This document shows positions 30,333 through 39,815 of a DNA stretch of 64,000 nt, one piece after another. Position 1 is the first letter of the stretch. The number at the start of each line of letters is the position of its first letter. Below the pieces are notes generated by a model that saw only the letters and a program-made list of their open reading frames with translations, made no database searches and was not told where the DNA came from. The stretch comes from Pseudomonas sp. PDM18 (GTDB taxonomy: Bacteria > Pseudomonadota > Gammaproteobacteria > Pseudomonadales > Pseudomonadaceae): NCBI RefSeq assembly GCF_014852585.1, contig NZ_JACVBX010000005.1, positions 248,001 through 312,000 of the forward strand. The letters run 5' to 3'. Both the position numbers and the translations under genes were made by a program.

Positions 30333-31113
30333 TTTCCTGCTCAACGCCCTCCTCGCCGGGCTGGCCCTGGCGGTGGTCGCCGGGCCCCTGGGTTCGTTCG
30401 TCGTCTGGCGACGCATGGCCTATTTCGGCGACACCCTGTCCCACGCCGCCCTGCTCGGCGTGGCCTTAGGCTTTCTGCTGGATGTCAGTCCGACGCTGGC
30501 CGTGACCGTCGGCTGCGTGCTGCTCGCCGTGCTGCTGGTCACCCTGCAACAGCGTCAGCCGCTGGCCGCCGACACCCTGCTCGGCATCCTCGCGCACAGC
30601 ACGCTGTCACTGGGCCTGGTGACCCTGAGCTTCATGAAGGAAGTGCGCGTCGACCTGATGGCCTACCTGTTTGGCGACCTGCTCGCCGTCAGCCAGACCG
30701 ACCTCCTGTGGATAGTCGCCGGCAGCGCCCTGGTGCTCGGCCTGATCTGCTGGCTGTGGCGACCGCTGCTGGCGATCACCGTGCATGAGGAACTGGCGCG
30801 GGTCGAAGGCCTGCCGGTCACCGCCATCCGTCTCGCGCTGATGCTGCTGATCGCCATCGTCATCGCCGTGGCCATGAAGATCGTCGGCGTGCTGCTGATC
30901 ACCTCGCTGCTGATAATCCCCGCCGCTGCCGCCCAGCGGCATGCGCGCAGCCCGGAACAGATGGCCTTCGGCGCGAGTCTGATCGGCCTGGTGGCGGTGT
31001 GTGCCGGGCTCTCGCTGTCCTGGTTCAAGGACACCCCCGCCGGCCCCTCCATCGTGGTCAGCGCGGCGGCCCTGTTCCTGCTGAGTTTTGTCCTGCCGCG
31101 CCGGACGGTGTAG
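30325..31113 (+). CDS. znuB: ZnuB, membrane permease of the zinc importer
   Basis: A 262-residue ABC-3 family permease with about eight hydrophobic helices. The conserved [15 protein letters not shown] segment near residue 34 is the family signature. It overlaps znuC by 8 bp. Together with ZnuA and ZnuC it completes the high-affinity zinc importer in one locus. Confidence 0.95.
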   Translation: MADFLLNALLAGLALAVVAGPLGSFVVWRRMAYFGDTLSHAALLGVALGFLLDVSPTLAVTVGCVLLAVLLVTLQQRQPLAADTLLGILAHSTLSLGLVTLSFMKEVRVDLMAYLFGDLLAVSQTDLLWIVAGSALVLGLICWLWRPLLAITVHEELARVEGLPVTAIRLALMLLIAIVIAVAMKIVGVLLITSLLIIPAAAAQRHARSPEQMAFGASLIGLVAVCAGLSLSWFKDTPAGPSIVVSAAALFLLSFVLPRRTV

Positions 31114-31150
31114 AATTTGGCGATTTTTTGATCAAAAGAGACCCTGACGC

Positions 31151-31537
31151 ATGAAGTCGTTCGTCATCCGCCTGTTCGCGCTGATGGCCATGGCGCTGGC
31201 CCTCGCGGCCTGCCAGAGCACCGCGAGCAATCCGCCCAGCAGCAGTGGCTTCGAGACCGAACTGGCCGCCGGCCGTCTGGAATCCGCGCAGCTCGCGCTG
31301 GGTTCCGAACAGGAAGACGCCACCCAGCTCGCCGAGCGCCGCAAGCGCCTGGCCGACGCGTACCTTGAGCGCAGCCGCGAAGCGCTGGCCAAGGGCGACG
31401 TCAATGGCGCCACCACCGCTCTGACCCGCGCCCGCTCGCTGATGCCTCGCGCCCCTGGCGTCGCCGCCGACGTCAGCGGCCTGCAGAAGCCCGCCGTTCC
31501 GGTCGCCCCGGCCGTCCAGCCGAACTGCACGCCCTGA
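31151..31537 (+). CDS. Small lipoprotein of unknown function
   Basis: A 128-residue protein with a lipoprotein signal peptide and lipobox LAAC (Cys21), so it is probably membrane anchored. The mature part has a helical, TPR-like stretch (LAERRKRLADAYLERSREALAKGDVNGA) and a Pro-rich end. It corresponds in position to the small lipoprotein between znuB and metN in P. aeruginosa (from memory). A terminator at 31543-31578 separates it from the met operon. Confidence 0.8.
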   Translation: MKSFVIRLFALMAMALALAACQSTASNPPSSSGFETELAAGRLESAQLALGSEQEDATQLAERRKRLADAYLERSREALAKGDVNGATTALTRARSLMPRAPGVAADVSGLQKPAVPVAPAVQPNCTP

Positions 31538-31542
31538 GCCCC

Positions 31543-31578
31543 ACGGGCGCCCGTTCGCGGCGCCCGTTATTTCCTTTT
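31543..31578 (+). terminator. Terminator between the lipoprotein gene and metN
   Basis: ACGGGCGCC (31543-31551), a 7-nt loop, and GGCGCCCGT (31559-31567) form a perfect 9-bp stem followed by TATTTCCTTTT. Confidence 0.8.
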
Positions 31579-31731
31579 GTTCCGTGCTTAGCTGAACAAA
31601 GATTAATCAGCCATAAAAAAGCAGGTTAAAATGCGCGGTTTTGGCTGACCGCCTACGCTCGTTTCCTACGCCTGTTCATCCGACGGCCCTGGCAGCGAGC
31701 GGCGCCTCCCCGTACCCACAAGGTTCGCTAA

Positions 31732-32742
31732 GTGATCGAATTCCACGACGTCCACAAGACCTATCGCGTCGCCGGACGCGATATCCCGGCCCTGCAGCCG
31801 ACCCACCTGTCCATCGAGGGCGGCCAGGTGTTCGGCCTGATCGGCCATTCCGGCGCCGGCAAGAGCACGCTGTTGCGCCTGATCAACCGCCTGGAAGAGC
31901 CCAGCGGCGGACGCATCGTCATCGACGGCGAAGACATCACCGCCCTGGACGCCGACGGCCTGCGCCGCTTCCGCCAGCGTGTCGGGATGATCTTCCAGCA
32001 CTTCAACCTGCTGGCCTCCAAGACCGTCGCCGACAACATCGCCATGCCGATGAAGCTCGCCGGCACCTTCAGCGCCGCCGAAATCACCGCGCGGGTGGAC
32101 GAACTGCTCGATCGCGTCGGCCTCAAGGACCACGCCCGCAAGTACCCGGCGCAGCTCTCCGGCGGCCAGAAGCAGCGCGTCGGCATTGCCCGCGCGCTGG
32201 CCTGCCGGCCGACCATCCTGCTCTGCGACGAGGCCACCAGCGCCCTCGACCCGCAGACCACCGGCCAGGTCCTGCAGTTGCTGGCGGAAATCAACCGCGA
32301 GCTGAAGCTGACCATCGTCCTGATCACCCACGAGATGGACGTGATCCGCCGCGTCTGCGACCAGGTCGCGGTGATGGATGCCGGGCGCATCGTCGAACAG
32401 GGCGAGGTCGCCGACGTGTTCCTTCATCCGCAGCACGAGACCACCCGCCGCTTCGTCTTCGAAGCCGAGCGCGTCGACGAAGACGAGCAGCACGATGACT
32501 TCGCCCACGTGCCGGGCCGCATCCTGCGCCTGACCTTCCGCGGCGAGGCGACCTACGCGCCGCTGCTGGGCACCGTCGCGCGCCAGACCGGCGTGGACTA
32601 CAGCATCCTTGCCGGGCGCATCGACCGCATCAAGGACCAGCCCTACGGCCAGCTCACCCTGTCCCTGGTGGGCGGTGACATCGAAGCCGCTCTGGCGCAG
32701 CTCAACGCGGCCGATGTCCATGTGGAGGTGCTGCGCGCATGA
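31732..32742 (+). CDS. metN: MetN, ATPase of the methionine importer
   Basis: ABC ATPase of 336 residues: Walker [10 protein letters not shown], signature [15 protein letters not shown], Walker [14 protein letters not shown], and a C-terminal NIL (ACT-like) domain (about 260-336) that binds methionine and inhibits transport. A GTG start at 31732 with an AAGG upstream is used. It overlaps metI by 4 bp; metQ follows, giving a complete MetNIQ system for D/L-methionine. Confidence 0.96.
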   Translation: MIEFHDVHKTYRVAGRDIPALQPTHLSIEGGQVFGLIGHSGAGKSTLLRLINRLEEPSGGRIVIDGEDITALDADGLRRFRQRVGMIFQHFNLLASKTVADNIAMPMKLAGTFSAAEITARVDELLDRVGLKDHARKYPAQLSGGQKQRVGIARALACRPTILLCDEATSALDPQTTGQVLQLLAEINRELKLTIVLITHEMDVIRRVCDQVAVMDAGRIVEQGEVADVFLHPQHETTRRFVFEAERVDEDEQHDDFAHVPGRILRLTFRGEATYAPLLGTVARQTGVDYSILAGRIDRIKDQPYGQLTLSLVGGDIEAALAQLNAADVHVEVLRA

Positions 32743-33404
32743 ACGACTTCTTTGTGAATATCGACTGGTCGGAAATCCTCCAGGCCAGCCTCGACACCTT
32801 CTGGATGCTCGGCGGCTCGCTGCTGTTCACCGTCATCCTCGGCCTGCCGCTGGGCGTGCTGCTGTTCCTCACCGGGCCCAAGCAGTTGTTCGCCAACCGC
32901 GGCATTTACGGCGTGCTGGCGTTCATCGTCAACGTGCTGCGCTCGCTGCCGTTCATCATTCTGCTGATCGTGCTGATCCCGCTCACGGTGATCCTGGTCG
33001 GCACCTCGCTGGGCGTCGCCGGAGCCATCCCGCCGCTGGTGGTGGGTGCCACGCCGTTCTTCGCGCGCCTGGTGGAAACCGCGCTGCGCGAGGTGGACAA
33101 GGGCATCATCGAAGCCACCCAGGCCATGGGCGCCAGCACCCGCCAGATCATCTGGAATGCCCTGCTGCCCGAGGCCCGTCCGGGCATCATCGCCGCCATC
33201 ACCGTCACTGCCATCACCCTGGTGTCCTACACCGCGATGGCCGGCGTGGTCGGCGCCGGCGGCCTCGGCGACTTGGCGATCCGCTACGGCTACCAACGCT
33301 TCCAGGACGACGTGATGCTGCTCACCGTGGTGATGCTGGTGGTCCTCGTCCAGATCCTGCAGACCGTCGGCGACAAGCTGGTGGTCCACTACTCGCGCAA
33401 ATAA
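32739..33404 (+). CDS. metI: MetI, permease of the methionine importer
   Basis: A 221-residue inner-membrane permease with five helices. The cytoplasmic EAA loop that contacts MetN is visible as [20 protein letters not shown]. Its ATG overlaps the metN stop (ATGA), coupling translation. Confidence 0.96.
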   Translation: MNDFFVNIDWSEILQASLDTFWMLGGSLLFTVILGLPLGVLLFLTGPKQLFANRGIYGVLAFIVNVLRSLPFIILLIVLIPLTVILVGTSLGVAGAIPPLVVGATPFFARLVETALREVDKGIIEATQAMGASTRQIIWNALLPEARPGIIAAITVTAITLVSYTAMAGVVGAGGLGDLAIRYGYQRFQDDVMLLTVVMLVVLVQILQTVGDKLVVHYSRK

Positions 33405-33445
33405 CCACAAGGCCCGCCGGATGCGGGCCGACCAAGGAGCCAACC

Positions 33446-34228
33446 ATGAAGAAACTGTTCGCCGCGTTCGCTGCCGCCGCAGTCATCGCCGCCCCGCTGG
33501 CCCAGGCCGCCGACAGCCTGACCGTCGCCGCCACCCCGGTGCCGCACGCCGAGATCCTCAACTTCGTCAAACCCATCCTGGCGAAGGAAGGGGTTGAGCT
33601 GAAGGTGAAGGAATTCACCGACTACGTGCAGCCCAACACCCAGGTCGCCGAGAAGCGCCTGGACGCCAACTTCTTCCAGCACCAGCCGTACCTGGATGAG
33701 TTCAACAAGACCAAGGGCACCAGCCTGATCGCCGTCACCGGCGTGCACATCGAGCCGCTGGGCGCCTACTCCACCAAGTACAAGAAGCTCGACGAGCTGC
33801 CCTCGGGCGCCACCGTGGTGATCCCCAACGACGCAACCAACGGCGGCCGCGCGCTGCTGCTGCTGGACAAGGCCGGCGTGATCAAGCTCAAGGACAACAA
33901 GTCCATCACCGCCACCCCGAAAGACATCGTCGAGAACCCGAAGAACATCAAGGTGCGTGAGCTGGAAGCGGCCACCCTGCCGCGAGTGCTGACCCAGGTC
34001 GACCTCGCCCTGATCAACACCAACTACGCCCTGGAAGCCAAGCTGAACCCCACCAAGGACGCGCTGGCCATCGAAGGCGCCGACTCGCCTTACGTGAACA
34101 TCCTGGTAGCCCGCCCGGACAACAAGGACAGCGCCGCCATGCAGAAACTGGCCGCCGCCCTGCACAGCCCCGAGGTCAAGCAGTTCATCCTCGAGAAGTA
34201 CAAGGGCGCCGTCATTCCGGCGTTCTGA
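33446..34228 (+). CDS. metQ: MetQ, methionine-binding protein
   Basis: NlpA-family periplasmic binding protein of 260 residues. The signal peptide ends APLAQA-ADS and lacks a lipobox cysteine, so it appears to be a soluble periplasmic form rather than a lipoprotein. Family segments VAATPVPHAEIL, DANFFQHQPYLDEFN and NAT-NGGRALLLL are present. It is 41 bp after metI; a strong terminator at 34251-34280 ends the operon. Confidence 0.95.
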   Translation: MKKLFAAFAAAAVIAAPLAQAADSLTVAATPVPHAEILNFVKPILAKEGVELKVKEFTDYVQPNTQVAEKRLDANFFQHQPYLDEFNKTKGTSLIAVTGVHIEPLGAYSTKYKKLDELPSGATVVIPNDATNGGRALLLLDKAGVIKLKDNKSITATPKDIVENPKNIKVRELEAATLPRVLTQVDLALINTNYALEAKLNPTKDALAIEGADSPYVNILVARPDNKDSAAMQKLAAALHSPEVKQFILEKYKGAVIPAF

Positions 34229-34250
34229 TCGCCGCGAAGCTGTCGCTCTG

Positions 34251-34280
34251 AAAAAGCCCGGTCGAATGACCGGGCTTTTT
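34251..34280 (+). terminator. Terminator of the metNIQ operon
   Basis: AAAAAGCCCGGTC-GAAT-GACCGGGCTTTTT: a perfect 13-bp stem including the A/T tracts, located 23 bp after the metQ stop. Confidence 0.95.
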
Positions 34281-34500
34281 CGTTTCAGCACCCCGCAAAG
34301 CCGCGCGCCAGGGCCTTTGCTCAAAAAAACACCAACCTTTCCTGCATATTTTCCATGCCGCAAAGGCATCGGATTTTTGCCGATCCGCTGAAACCCACGA
34401 ATGGTGAGGCCTACAGCGATTCGCCAAAAATCTATAGCACAGAAAGTTATTTAAATAAGAGAAACAATCACTTCAAGAGCTAAGGCGCTCCGCCAATCAT
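34281..34500. other. Intergenic region upstream of tonB2
   Basis: No gene was seen. The region becomes AT-rich near 34430-34475 (AGTTATTTAAATAAGAGAAA), which probably holds the tonB2 promoter. No convincing Fur box was found although exbBD-tonB operons are usually iron regulated. Confidence 0.5.
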
Positions 34501-34542
34501 GCAGGTCCGTTCCAAGCGCGACTTAGAGCCGCGCAGACCTGC
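34501..34542 (+). promoter_or_regulatory. Stem-loop abutting the tonB2 ribosome-binding site
   Basis: GCAGGTC (34501-34507) pairs with GACCTGC (34536-34542), and GCGCG (34516-34520) pairs with CGCGC (34530-34534) inside. The stem ends exactly where the Shine-Dalgarno AAGGAG (34543-34548) begins, so folding could influence tonB2 translation. Confidence 0.6.
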
Positions 34543-34555
34543 AAGGAGATCGCTC

Positions 34556-35377
34556 ATGGCTCAACCCCAGCATGCCCTCGCGCCGGATGCCTTCCTGCGC
34601 CACGTGCCCGGCGGCGACCTGGTCGATCTCGGCCGCCCGCTGCGCCACGCACTGGAGCTGGGCCGCCACGTGCCGGCGAAAGCCCGCGCGCTGAGCCGTC
34701 GCGAAGCCGTCCTGCTCGGTCTGTTCGCCCTGACACTGCATGGCGCGGTGGTCTACTGGCTGAGCCAGCAGCCCACCCCGCAACTGCCGGAGGTGCCGCC
34801 GCAGGTGCCGCCGATGACCATCGAATTCACCGCGCCGACGCCGCCGGTAGTCGAACCGCCGCCGCCCGAGCCGATTCCCGAACCGGTGGTGCAGGAACCG
34901 CCGCCCCCGGTGGTGGACGAGAACGCGGTGAAACCGCCGCCGCCCAAGCCGGTCCCCAAACCCAAGCCGAAACCGGTGGCCAAGCCCAAACCCGTGCCCA
35001 AGCCGGTCGAGCAACCCGCACCGCCCAAGGCAGAGACCCCGCCGCCCCCGGCACCGCCCGCCCCGGCGGCACCGGCGGCACCGGCTCCGGCACCGCTGAC
35101 GCCGCCTTCGGCCAGCGCCGGTTACCTGAAGAACCCGGCGCCGGAATACCCGCCACTGGCACAGCGCCGTGGCTGGGAAGGCACCGTGCTGCTGCGTGTG
35201 CATGTACTCGCCAGCGGCAGCCCGAGCGAGATCCAGGTGCAGAAGAGCAGCGGCCGCGATGCCCTGGACGATGCCGCGGTGCGTGCGGTGAAACGCTGGA
35301 GCTTCGTCCCCGCCAAGCGCGGCGACGTGGCCCAGGACGGCTGGGTCAGCGTACCCATCGATTTCAAATTGCATTGA
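34556..35377 (+). CDS. tonB2: TonB2-type energy transducer of the ExbB-ExbD-TonB system
   Basis: A 273-residue TonB: short cytoplasmic N-terminus, one membrane segment (about 51-70, VLLGLFALTLHGAVVYWLSQ, with the SxxxH-like His), a Pro/Lys-rich spacer (about 75-185) and a complete TonB C-terminal domain with EYPPLAQRRGWEG and the usual end VSVPIDFKL. The ATG at 34556 has AAGGAG 7 nt upstream. exbB and exbD follow on the same strand, so this is a self-contained energising complex, parallel to the orphan tonB at 1-965. Confidence 0.95.
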   Translation: MAQPQHALAPDAFLRHVPGGDLVDLGRPLRHALELGRHVPAKARALSRREAVLLGLFALTLHGAVVYWLSQQPTPQLPEVPPQVPPMTIEFTAPTPPVVEPPPPEPIPEPVVQEPPPPVVDENAVKPPPPKPVPKPKPKPVAKPKPVPKPVEQPAPPKAETPPPPAPPAPAAPAAPAPAPLTPPSASAGYLKNPAPEYPPLAQRRGWEGTVLLRVHVLASGSPSEIQVQKSSGRDALDDAAVRAVKRWSFVPAKRGDVAQDGWVSVPIDFKLH

Positions 35378-35426
35378 TTCAACTTGCCCAGATCAGCCGC
35401 ACGAGAAACGCGGAAGGAGAACACCC

Positions 35427-36143
35427 ATGAGTCTGCCCCTGAACCCCCTGGAATCCGTCGAAGGCGCAGTCATCTGGCTGCTGGTCGGCTTCTCCGTCGT
35501 CACTTGGGCGCTGGCCCTGGTGAAAGGCGTCCAGTTCACCCGCCAGAAGTCCCAGGACAAGCGCTTCCAGAAGCAGTTCTGGAGCGCCACCAGCCTCGAA
35601 TCGGCCGGTGACCAGGCCGCCGGCAAGCCTGGTGCCGGGGCCCGCGTGGCCCAGGCCGGTTTCGCTGCCATCCAGGTACAGGACAACGGCCAGCCGGACC
35701 TCACCCAGTCGATCAACCATCAGGACCGCCTCGAACGCGCCCTGCGCCAGCAGATTCAGCGTGAACGCCGCTCCCTGGAATCGGGCCTGGCAGTGCTTGC
35801 CTCGATCGGTTCCACCTCGCCCTTCATCGGCCTGTTCGGCACCGTGTGGGGCATCATGGAAGCGCTCAAGGGCATCAGCGCGGCGGGCTCCGCCAGCCTG
35901 GAAACCGTCGCTGGCCCCATCGGCAGCGCGCTGATCGCCACCGGCGTGGGTATCGCCGTCGCCGTGCCGGCGGTGCTGGTCTACAACTACTTCCTCCGTC
36001 GCCTGAAGCTCACCGCGGCCGACCTCGACGACTTCGCCCACGACTTCTACAGCCTCGCGCAGAAGAGTGCCTTCCGCGTCGTCACCCTGCCCACCGCCGC
36101 GCGCAAACCGGCTGCCGGCAACAGCGTGAAGGAGGCGAGCTGA
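35427..36143 (+). CDS. exbB: ExbB, proton-channel subunit
   Basis: A 238-residue MotA/TolQ/ExbB-family protein with three membrane helices. The conserved IGSTSPFIGLFGTVWGIMEAL segment and the GPIGSALIATGVGIAVAVPA helix line the proton path. It is encoded 49 bp after tonB2 and 1 bp before exbD. Confidence 0.96.
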   Translation: MSLPLNPLESVEGAVIWLLVGFSVVTWALALVKGVQFTRQKSQDKRFQKQFWSATSLESAGDQAAGKPGAGARVAQAGFAAIQVQDNGQPDLTQSINHQDRLERALRQQIQRERRSLESGLAVLASIGSTSPFIGLFGTVWGIMEALKGISAAGSASLETVAGPIGSALIATGVGIAVAVPAVLVYNYFLRRLKLTAADLDDFAHDFYSLAQKSAFRVVTLPTAARKPAAGNSVKEAS

Positions 36144-36144
36144 C

Positions 36145-36546
36145 ATGGCCTTCTCGACCCAGGACAGCGACGAAGTTCTCTCCGAGATCAACGTCACCCC
36201 GCTGGTGGACGTGATGCTGGTGCTGCTGGTGGTGTTCATCGTCACCGCGCCGCTCTTGACCAACGCCATTCCGATCAACCTGCCCAAGACCGAGGCCGTC
36301 GCCCCGCCGGAGCAGAAGGACCCGCTGGTGGTGAGCATCGACGGCGCCGGCAAGTGGTTCATCAACAAGGACGAGATCCAGCCGGACCTGCTGCAGAGCA
36401 ACCTGGCGGCCGCGAAGGCCAAGGACGCCGAAGTCCGCGTGCAACTGCAGGCCGACGAGACCGTGAACTACGGCCAGGTGGCCAAGGCCATGGCCTCCAT
36501 CGAGAAGGCGGGGATTACCAAGCTGGCGGTGATCACCGCGCGCTGA
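36145..36546 (+). CDS. exbD: ExbD, proton-channel subunit
   Basis: A 133-residue ExbD/TolR protein: N-terminal membrane helix with the essential Asp in INVTPLVDVMLVLLVVFI (Asp25 region) and a periplasmic domain. It is the last gene of the tonB2-exbB-exbD operon, followed by a strong terminator at 36612-36657. Confidence 0.96.
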   Translation: MAFSTQDSDEVLSEINVTPLVDVMLVLLVVFIVTAPLLTNAIPINLPKTEAVAPPEQKDPLVVSIDGAGKWFINKDEIQPDLLQSNLAAAKAKDAEVRVQLQADETVNYGQVAKAMASIEKAGITKLAVITAR

Positions 36547-36611
36547 GGCACCTGTAAGACACCTGAAACAGAGCGGGTGTAGAAAGGGACCTCCACAACG
36601 TACCGAGCTTC

Positions 36612-36657
36612 AAGGCCGCTCTCCCAATACTCAGGCAGGGGTGAGCGGCCTTTTTTT
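36612..36657 (+). terminator. Terminator of tonB2-exbB-exbD
   Basis: AAGGCCGCTC (36612-36621) pairs with GAGCGGCCTT (36643-36652 region) and runs into a tract of seven T. Confidence 0.93.
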
Positions 36658-36691
36658 ATTCGCGCGTTTCGCGCCGATGACGGTTGATCGC

Positions 36692-36767
36692 GTAGGGCGC
36701 ATAACCCGGAACGGGTTATGCGCCACAGGCCCCGCGGTGGATAACGCTGACGCGTTATCCGCCCTAC
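36692..36767. repeat. Dispersed palindromic repeat, family B
   Basis: Two consecutive hairpins, GGCGCATAACCC-GGAAC-GGGTTATGCGCC and GGATAACGC-TGAC-GCGTTATCC, framed by GTAGGG at the left and CCCTAC at the right. The two units point inward like a BIME. The rest of 36547-36915 contains the exbD terminator and no gene. Confidence 0.85.
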
Positions 36768-36915
36768 CTGAGCGCCAGCGACTCCTGCGCCTGCCAGATC
36801 ACCCGCCGTTCGTCGTCATCCCCGCCCTGGCAATAAACCTATGCCTTTCAGGCCCTTCCGTGGCCGCCGCAGTTCTACTAAGTTGATGACAGTTAGGAGA
36901 CCTGAGGGGTACCGC

Positions 36916-37569
36916 ATGACATCGTCTCCCGCTTCGGAAGGCCCGTTCTATCCACCGACACTGGGGGTGCCGGAACGCTTCACACCCGATCAGCTGCGCG
37001 CCTCGCTCGACATCACCATGAGCGAACACGGCGCCGGCCCGGTATGGCTGTTCGCCTATGGCTCGCTGATCTGGCGCCCGGAATTCCCGGTGGCCGAGGC
37101 TCGCCGCGCGCGGGTGCACGGCTACCATCGCGGGCTCTACCTGTGGTCCCTCACCCACCGCGGCACCCCGGAAGCGCCGGGCCTGGTGCTCGGCCTGGAC
37201 CGGGGCGGCTCCTGCGCCGGCTTCGCCTTCCGCCTGCCCGACGACAACCTCGACGCCAACCTCTACGCGCTCTGGGAACGGGAGATGCCCTACGCCTCCT
37301 ACCGCCCGGAATGGCTGAACTGCCGCCTCGACGACGGCAGCCGCGTGCGCGCCCTGGGCTTCGTCCTCGAACGCCACCTGCCCAGCTACGCCGGTTCCCT
37401 GCCCGACAACATCGTCCAGCACGTGCTCGACAGCGCCCAGGGCCACTTCGGCACCACCCGTGACTACGTCGAGCAGACCGCCAGGGCGCTGCGCGCATAC
37501 GCCATGCCCGACCTCAACCTGGAAGGTATCCTGGCACGCTGCTGCCCGCTGCGCCGGGCGCAGGACTAA
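36916..37569 (+). CDS. Gamma-glutamylcyclotransferase, ChaC-like
   Basis: A 217-residue protein of the ChaC family, which cleaves glutathione to 5-oxoproline and Cys-Gly. The N-terminal substrate loop VWLFAYGSLIWRPEF matches the YGSL family signature, and the catalytic Glu is probably in the LWEREMPYASYRPEWL region. The ATG at 36916 has GAGG upstream; the open extension to 36841 is not conserved-looking. It is separated from exbD by a terminator and probably monocistronic. Confidence 0.85.
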   Translation: MTSSPASEGPFYPPTLGVPERFTPDQLRASLDITMSEHGAGPVWLFAYGSLIWRPEFPVAEARRARVHGYHRGLYLWSLTHRGTPEAPGLVLGLDRGGSCAGFAFRLPDDNLDANLYALWEREMPYASYRPEWLNCRLDDGSRVRALGFVLERHLPSYAGSLPDNIVQHVLDSAQGHFGTTRDYVEQTARALRAYAMPDLNLEGILARCCPLRRAQD

Positions 37570-37687
37570 CGCCTTATCGCTGTTCGTTAGCTAGAAATAC
37601 TGCATAAGCAAAGAATTTCTTATTCCTTAACGAATATTAAAACCCTCCCTAGAATGCCTTCTCATGACGATTCGAGAGGGCCGCCCC

Positions 37688-38269
37688 ATGCGCAATGAAC
37701 GCATCCGCTACCTGATCGTGCCGGGCTGGCACGGTTCCGACGACGCCCATTGGCAGAGCCACTGGCAGCGCGCCCTGCCGAACGCCGCGCGGGTGCAGCA
37801 GCAGGACTGGATCATCCCGCAGCACAACGACTGGGTCGCCGAACTGGACCGCGAAATCCGCCGCGAGCCGGGCCGCGTGGTACTGATCGCCCACAGTCTC
37901 GGCTGCGTCACCGTCGCCTCCTGGGCGGCCCGTGCCGACCGCCGCGCCCTCGCCCAGGTCGCCGGCGCCCTGCTGGTCGCCCCGGCCGATGTGGAGCGCG
38001 AGACCTGCCACGAAGCCCTGCGCAACTTCGCCCCCATCGCCGCACAGACGCTGCCTTTCCCCGCCGTGCTGGTGGGTTCGGACAACGACGCCGCCTGCAG
38101 TCCGCAACGCGCGCTGATCCTCGGCCGCGCCTGGGGCGCCGAGACGGTGATCCTGCCCTCCGCCGGGCACATCAACGTGAAATCCGGCCACGGCGCGTGG
38201 GAATCGGGCTACCGTCATCTGTATCGCCTGCAGTACCTGATCGACCAGCAATCGCGCCAGCGCGCCTGA
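37688..38269 (+). CDS. RBBP9/YdeN-type serine hydrolase
   Basis: A 193-residue small alpha/beta hydrolase (DUF413/RBBP9-like). The nucleophile Ser is in the elbow AHSLGC, Asp in VGSDNDAACS, and His in SAGHINVKSGHG. An N-terminal GWHGSDDAHWQSHW motif is typical of the family. The ATG at 37688 is preferred over 37664 because GAGAGG lies 8-13 nt upstream. Natural substrate unknown; the amidase gene follows 106 bp downstream. Confidence 0.85.
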   Translation: MRNERIRYLIVPGWHGSDDAHWQSHWQRALPNAARVQQQDWIIPQHNDWVAELDREIRREPGRVVLIAHSLGCVTVASWAARADRRALAQVAGALLVAPADVERETCHEALRNFAPIAAQTLPFPAVLVGSDNDAACSPQRALILGRAWGAETVILPSAGHINVKSGHGAWESGYRHLYRLQYLIDQQSRQRA

Positions 38270-38375
38270 TCCGACTCCTGATTACCGGAGTATGGAGCGC
38301 GGTGTGACGTCCGCGCCTATCCCATCGCAGCGCGGATTCGGCTAGGGTGAGGCATAGCCCACGCCGGAGACCGCC

Positions 38376-39773
38376 ATGCCCCCGCTGCACGACCTGTCCG
38401 CCGTCGAACTGCTGGCCCTTTACCGCTCGCACCAGCTTTCCCCCGTCGAATACCTGGAGCACCTGATCGCTCACATCGACCGCTGGGAGCCGCAGCTCTG
38501 CGCGCTGTTCGCCTTCGATCCGCAGCGGGCTATGGAGCAGGCGCGGCGCTCCGAGGCGCGCTGGATCCGCTGCGCGCCCTGCGGCGAACTGGATGGCGTG
38601 CCGGTGACCATCAAGGAGCTGATCGCCACTCGCGGCGACCCGATTCCCCAGGGCAGCGCCGCCACCTTGCTGCAACCTTCAACCGGCGACGCACCGCCTG
38701 CCGCGCGGATGTTCGAGGCCGGCGCGATCCTGCTGGGCAAGACCACGGTGCCGGACTTCGGCATGCTCTCCTCCGGGCTCTCCAGCTTCCACGAACTGGC
38801 GCGCAACCCCTGGGACCTGCGCATGAACCCCGGCGGCTCCAGCGCCGGAGCCGCCTCGGCCGCCGCCGCCGGCTACGGGCCGCTGCACATCGGCACTGAC
38901 ATCGGCGGCTCGGTACGCCTGCCGGCGGGGTGGTGCGGCCTGGTCGGCTTCAAGCCGAGCTTCGGGCGTATTCCTATCGACCCTTACTACACCGGGCGTT
39001 GCGCCGGGCCCATGACCCGCACGCTGGATGATGCGGCGCTTATGATGAAGCACCTGTCCCGCCCCGACTGGCGCGACGCTACGGCGCTGCCGCCGGCGGA
39101 TCTGGACTGGCGCATCGAGGAGCTGGACGTGCAGGGTTTGCGCATCGGCCTGCAACTCGACCCCGGCTGCGGCCTGCAACCGGACGAGGAAGTCCGCGCT
39201 GCCGTCGAGGCGGTGGCGCGGCGCTTCTCCAACGCCGGCGCGGAGATAGTCGAGGTACAGCCGATCCTTGATCGCGAACTGCTCGACGGCCTCGACAAGT
39301 TCTGGCGCGCGCGCCTGTGGGCCGAGCTGGAAAACCTACCGCGCGAACGCCAGGCCAAGGTACTGCCGTACATCTACCAGTGGGCCGAAGGCGGCGCTTC
39401 GGTCAGCGGCGCCGATGCGGTGCGCGGCTACAACCGCACATTCGACATGCGTCGACGGGCGGCCGAGCAATTCCACGAGTTAGACTTCCTGCTCTCGCCG
39501 ACCAACCAGGTCGCCGCCTTCCCGGCCGAATGGGCATCGCCCACCAACGACCCGGCGCTGCCCTTCGAGCACATCGGCTTCACTGTGCCCTGGAACATGT
39601 CCGAGCAACCGGCACTCTCAATCAACTGCGGCTTCACCAGCGCCGGCATGCCCATCGGCCTGCAGATCGTCGGCCCGCGCTTCGCCGACATCCAGGTGCT
39701 GCGCCTGGGCAAGACCTACGAACACTGGCGCGGCCCCGTCAGCCGCTGGCCGCAGCCGCCGAGAGTCAACTAG
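38376..39773 (+). CDS. Amidase (amidase signature family)
   Basis: A 465-residue amidase with the Ser-cisSer-Lys triad: Lys in VTIKELIATRG, and the Gly/Ser-rich signature NPGGSSAGAASAAAA followed by GTDIGGSVRLPA. It lacks GatB/GatC partners nearby, so it is more likely a catabolic amide hydrolase than GatA. No signal peptide. Substrate unknown. It keeps the order exbD-hydrolase-amidase known from P. aeruginosa (from memory). Confidence 0.9.
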   Translation: MPPLHDLSAVELLALYRSHQLSPVEYLEHLIAHIDRWEPQLCALFAFDPQRAMEQARRSEARWIRCAPCGELDGVPVTIKELIATRGDPIPQGSAATLLQPSTGDAPPAARMFEAGAILLGKTTVPDFGMLSSGLSSFHELARNPWDLRMNPGGSSAGAASAAAAGYGPLHIGTDIGGSVRLPAGWCGLVGFKPSFGRIPIDPYYTGRCAGPMTRTLDDAALMMKHLSRPDWRDATALPPADLDWRIEELDVQGLRIGLQLDPGCGLQPDEEVRAAVEAVARRFSNAGAEIVEVQPILDRELLDGLDKFWRARLWAELENLPRERQAKVLPYIYQWAEGGASVSGADAVRGYNRTFDMRRRAAEQFHELDFLLSPTNQVAAFPAEWASPTNDPALPFEHIGFTVPWNMSEQPALSINCGFTSAGMPIGLQIVGPRFADIQVLRLGKTYEHWRGPVSRWPQPPRVN

Positions 39774-39815
39774 GCTCAGACGCACCGCCGACCACAAGGA
39801 ACTGATCGCGCGCCC

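Noticed and set aside
32609-33445. Long N-terminal extension of MetQ running through metI
   Set aside because: The frame is open by chance; the signal peptide and ribosome-binding site place the start at 33446.
34430-34500. Fur box upstream of tonB2
   Set aside because: The AT-rich TTATTTAAATAAGAGAAAC stretch matches the Fur consensus poorly compared with the clear site at 1006-1024.
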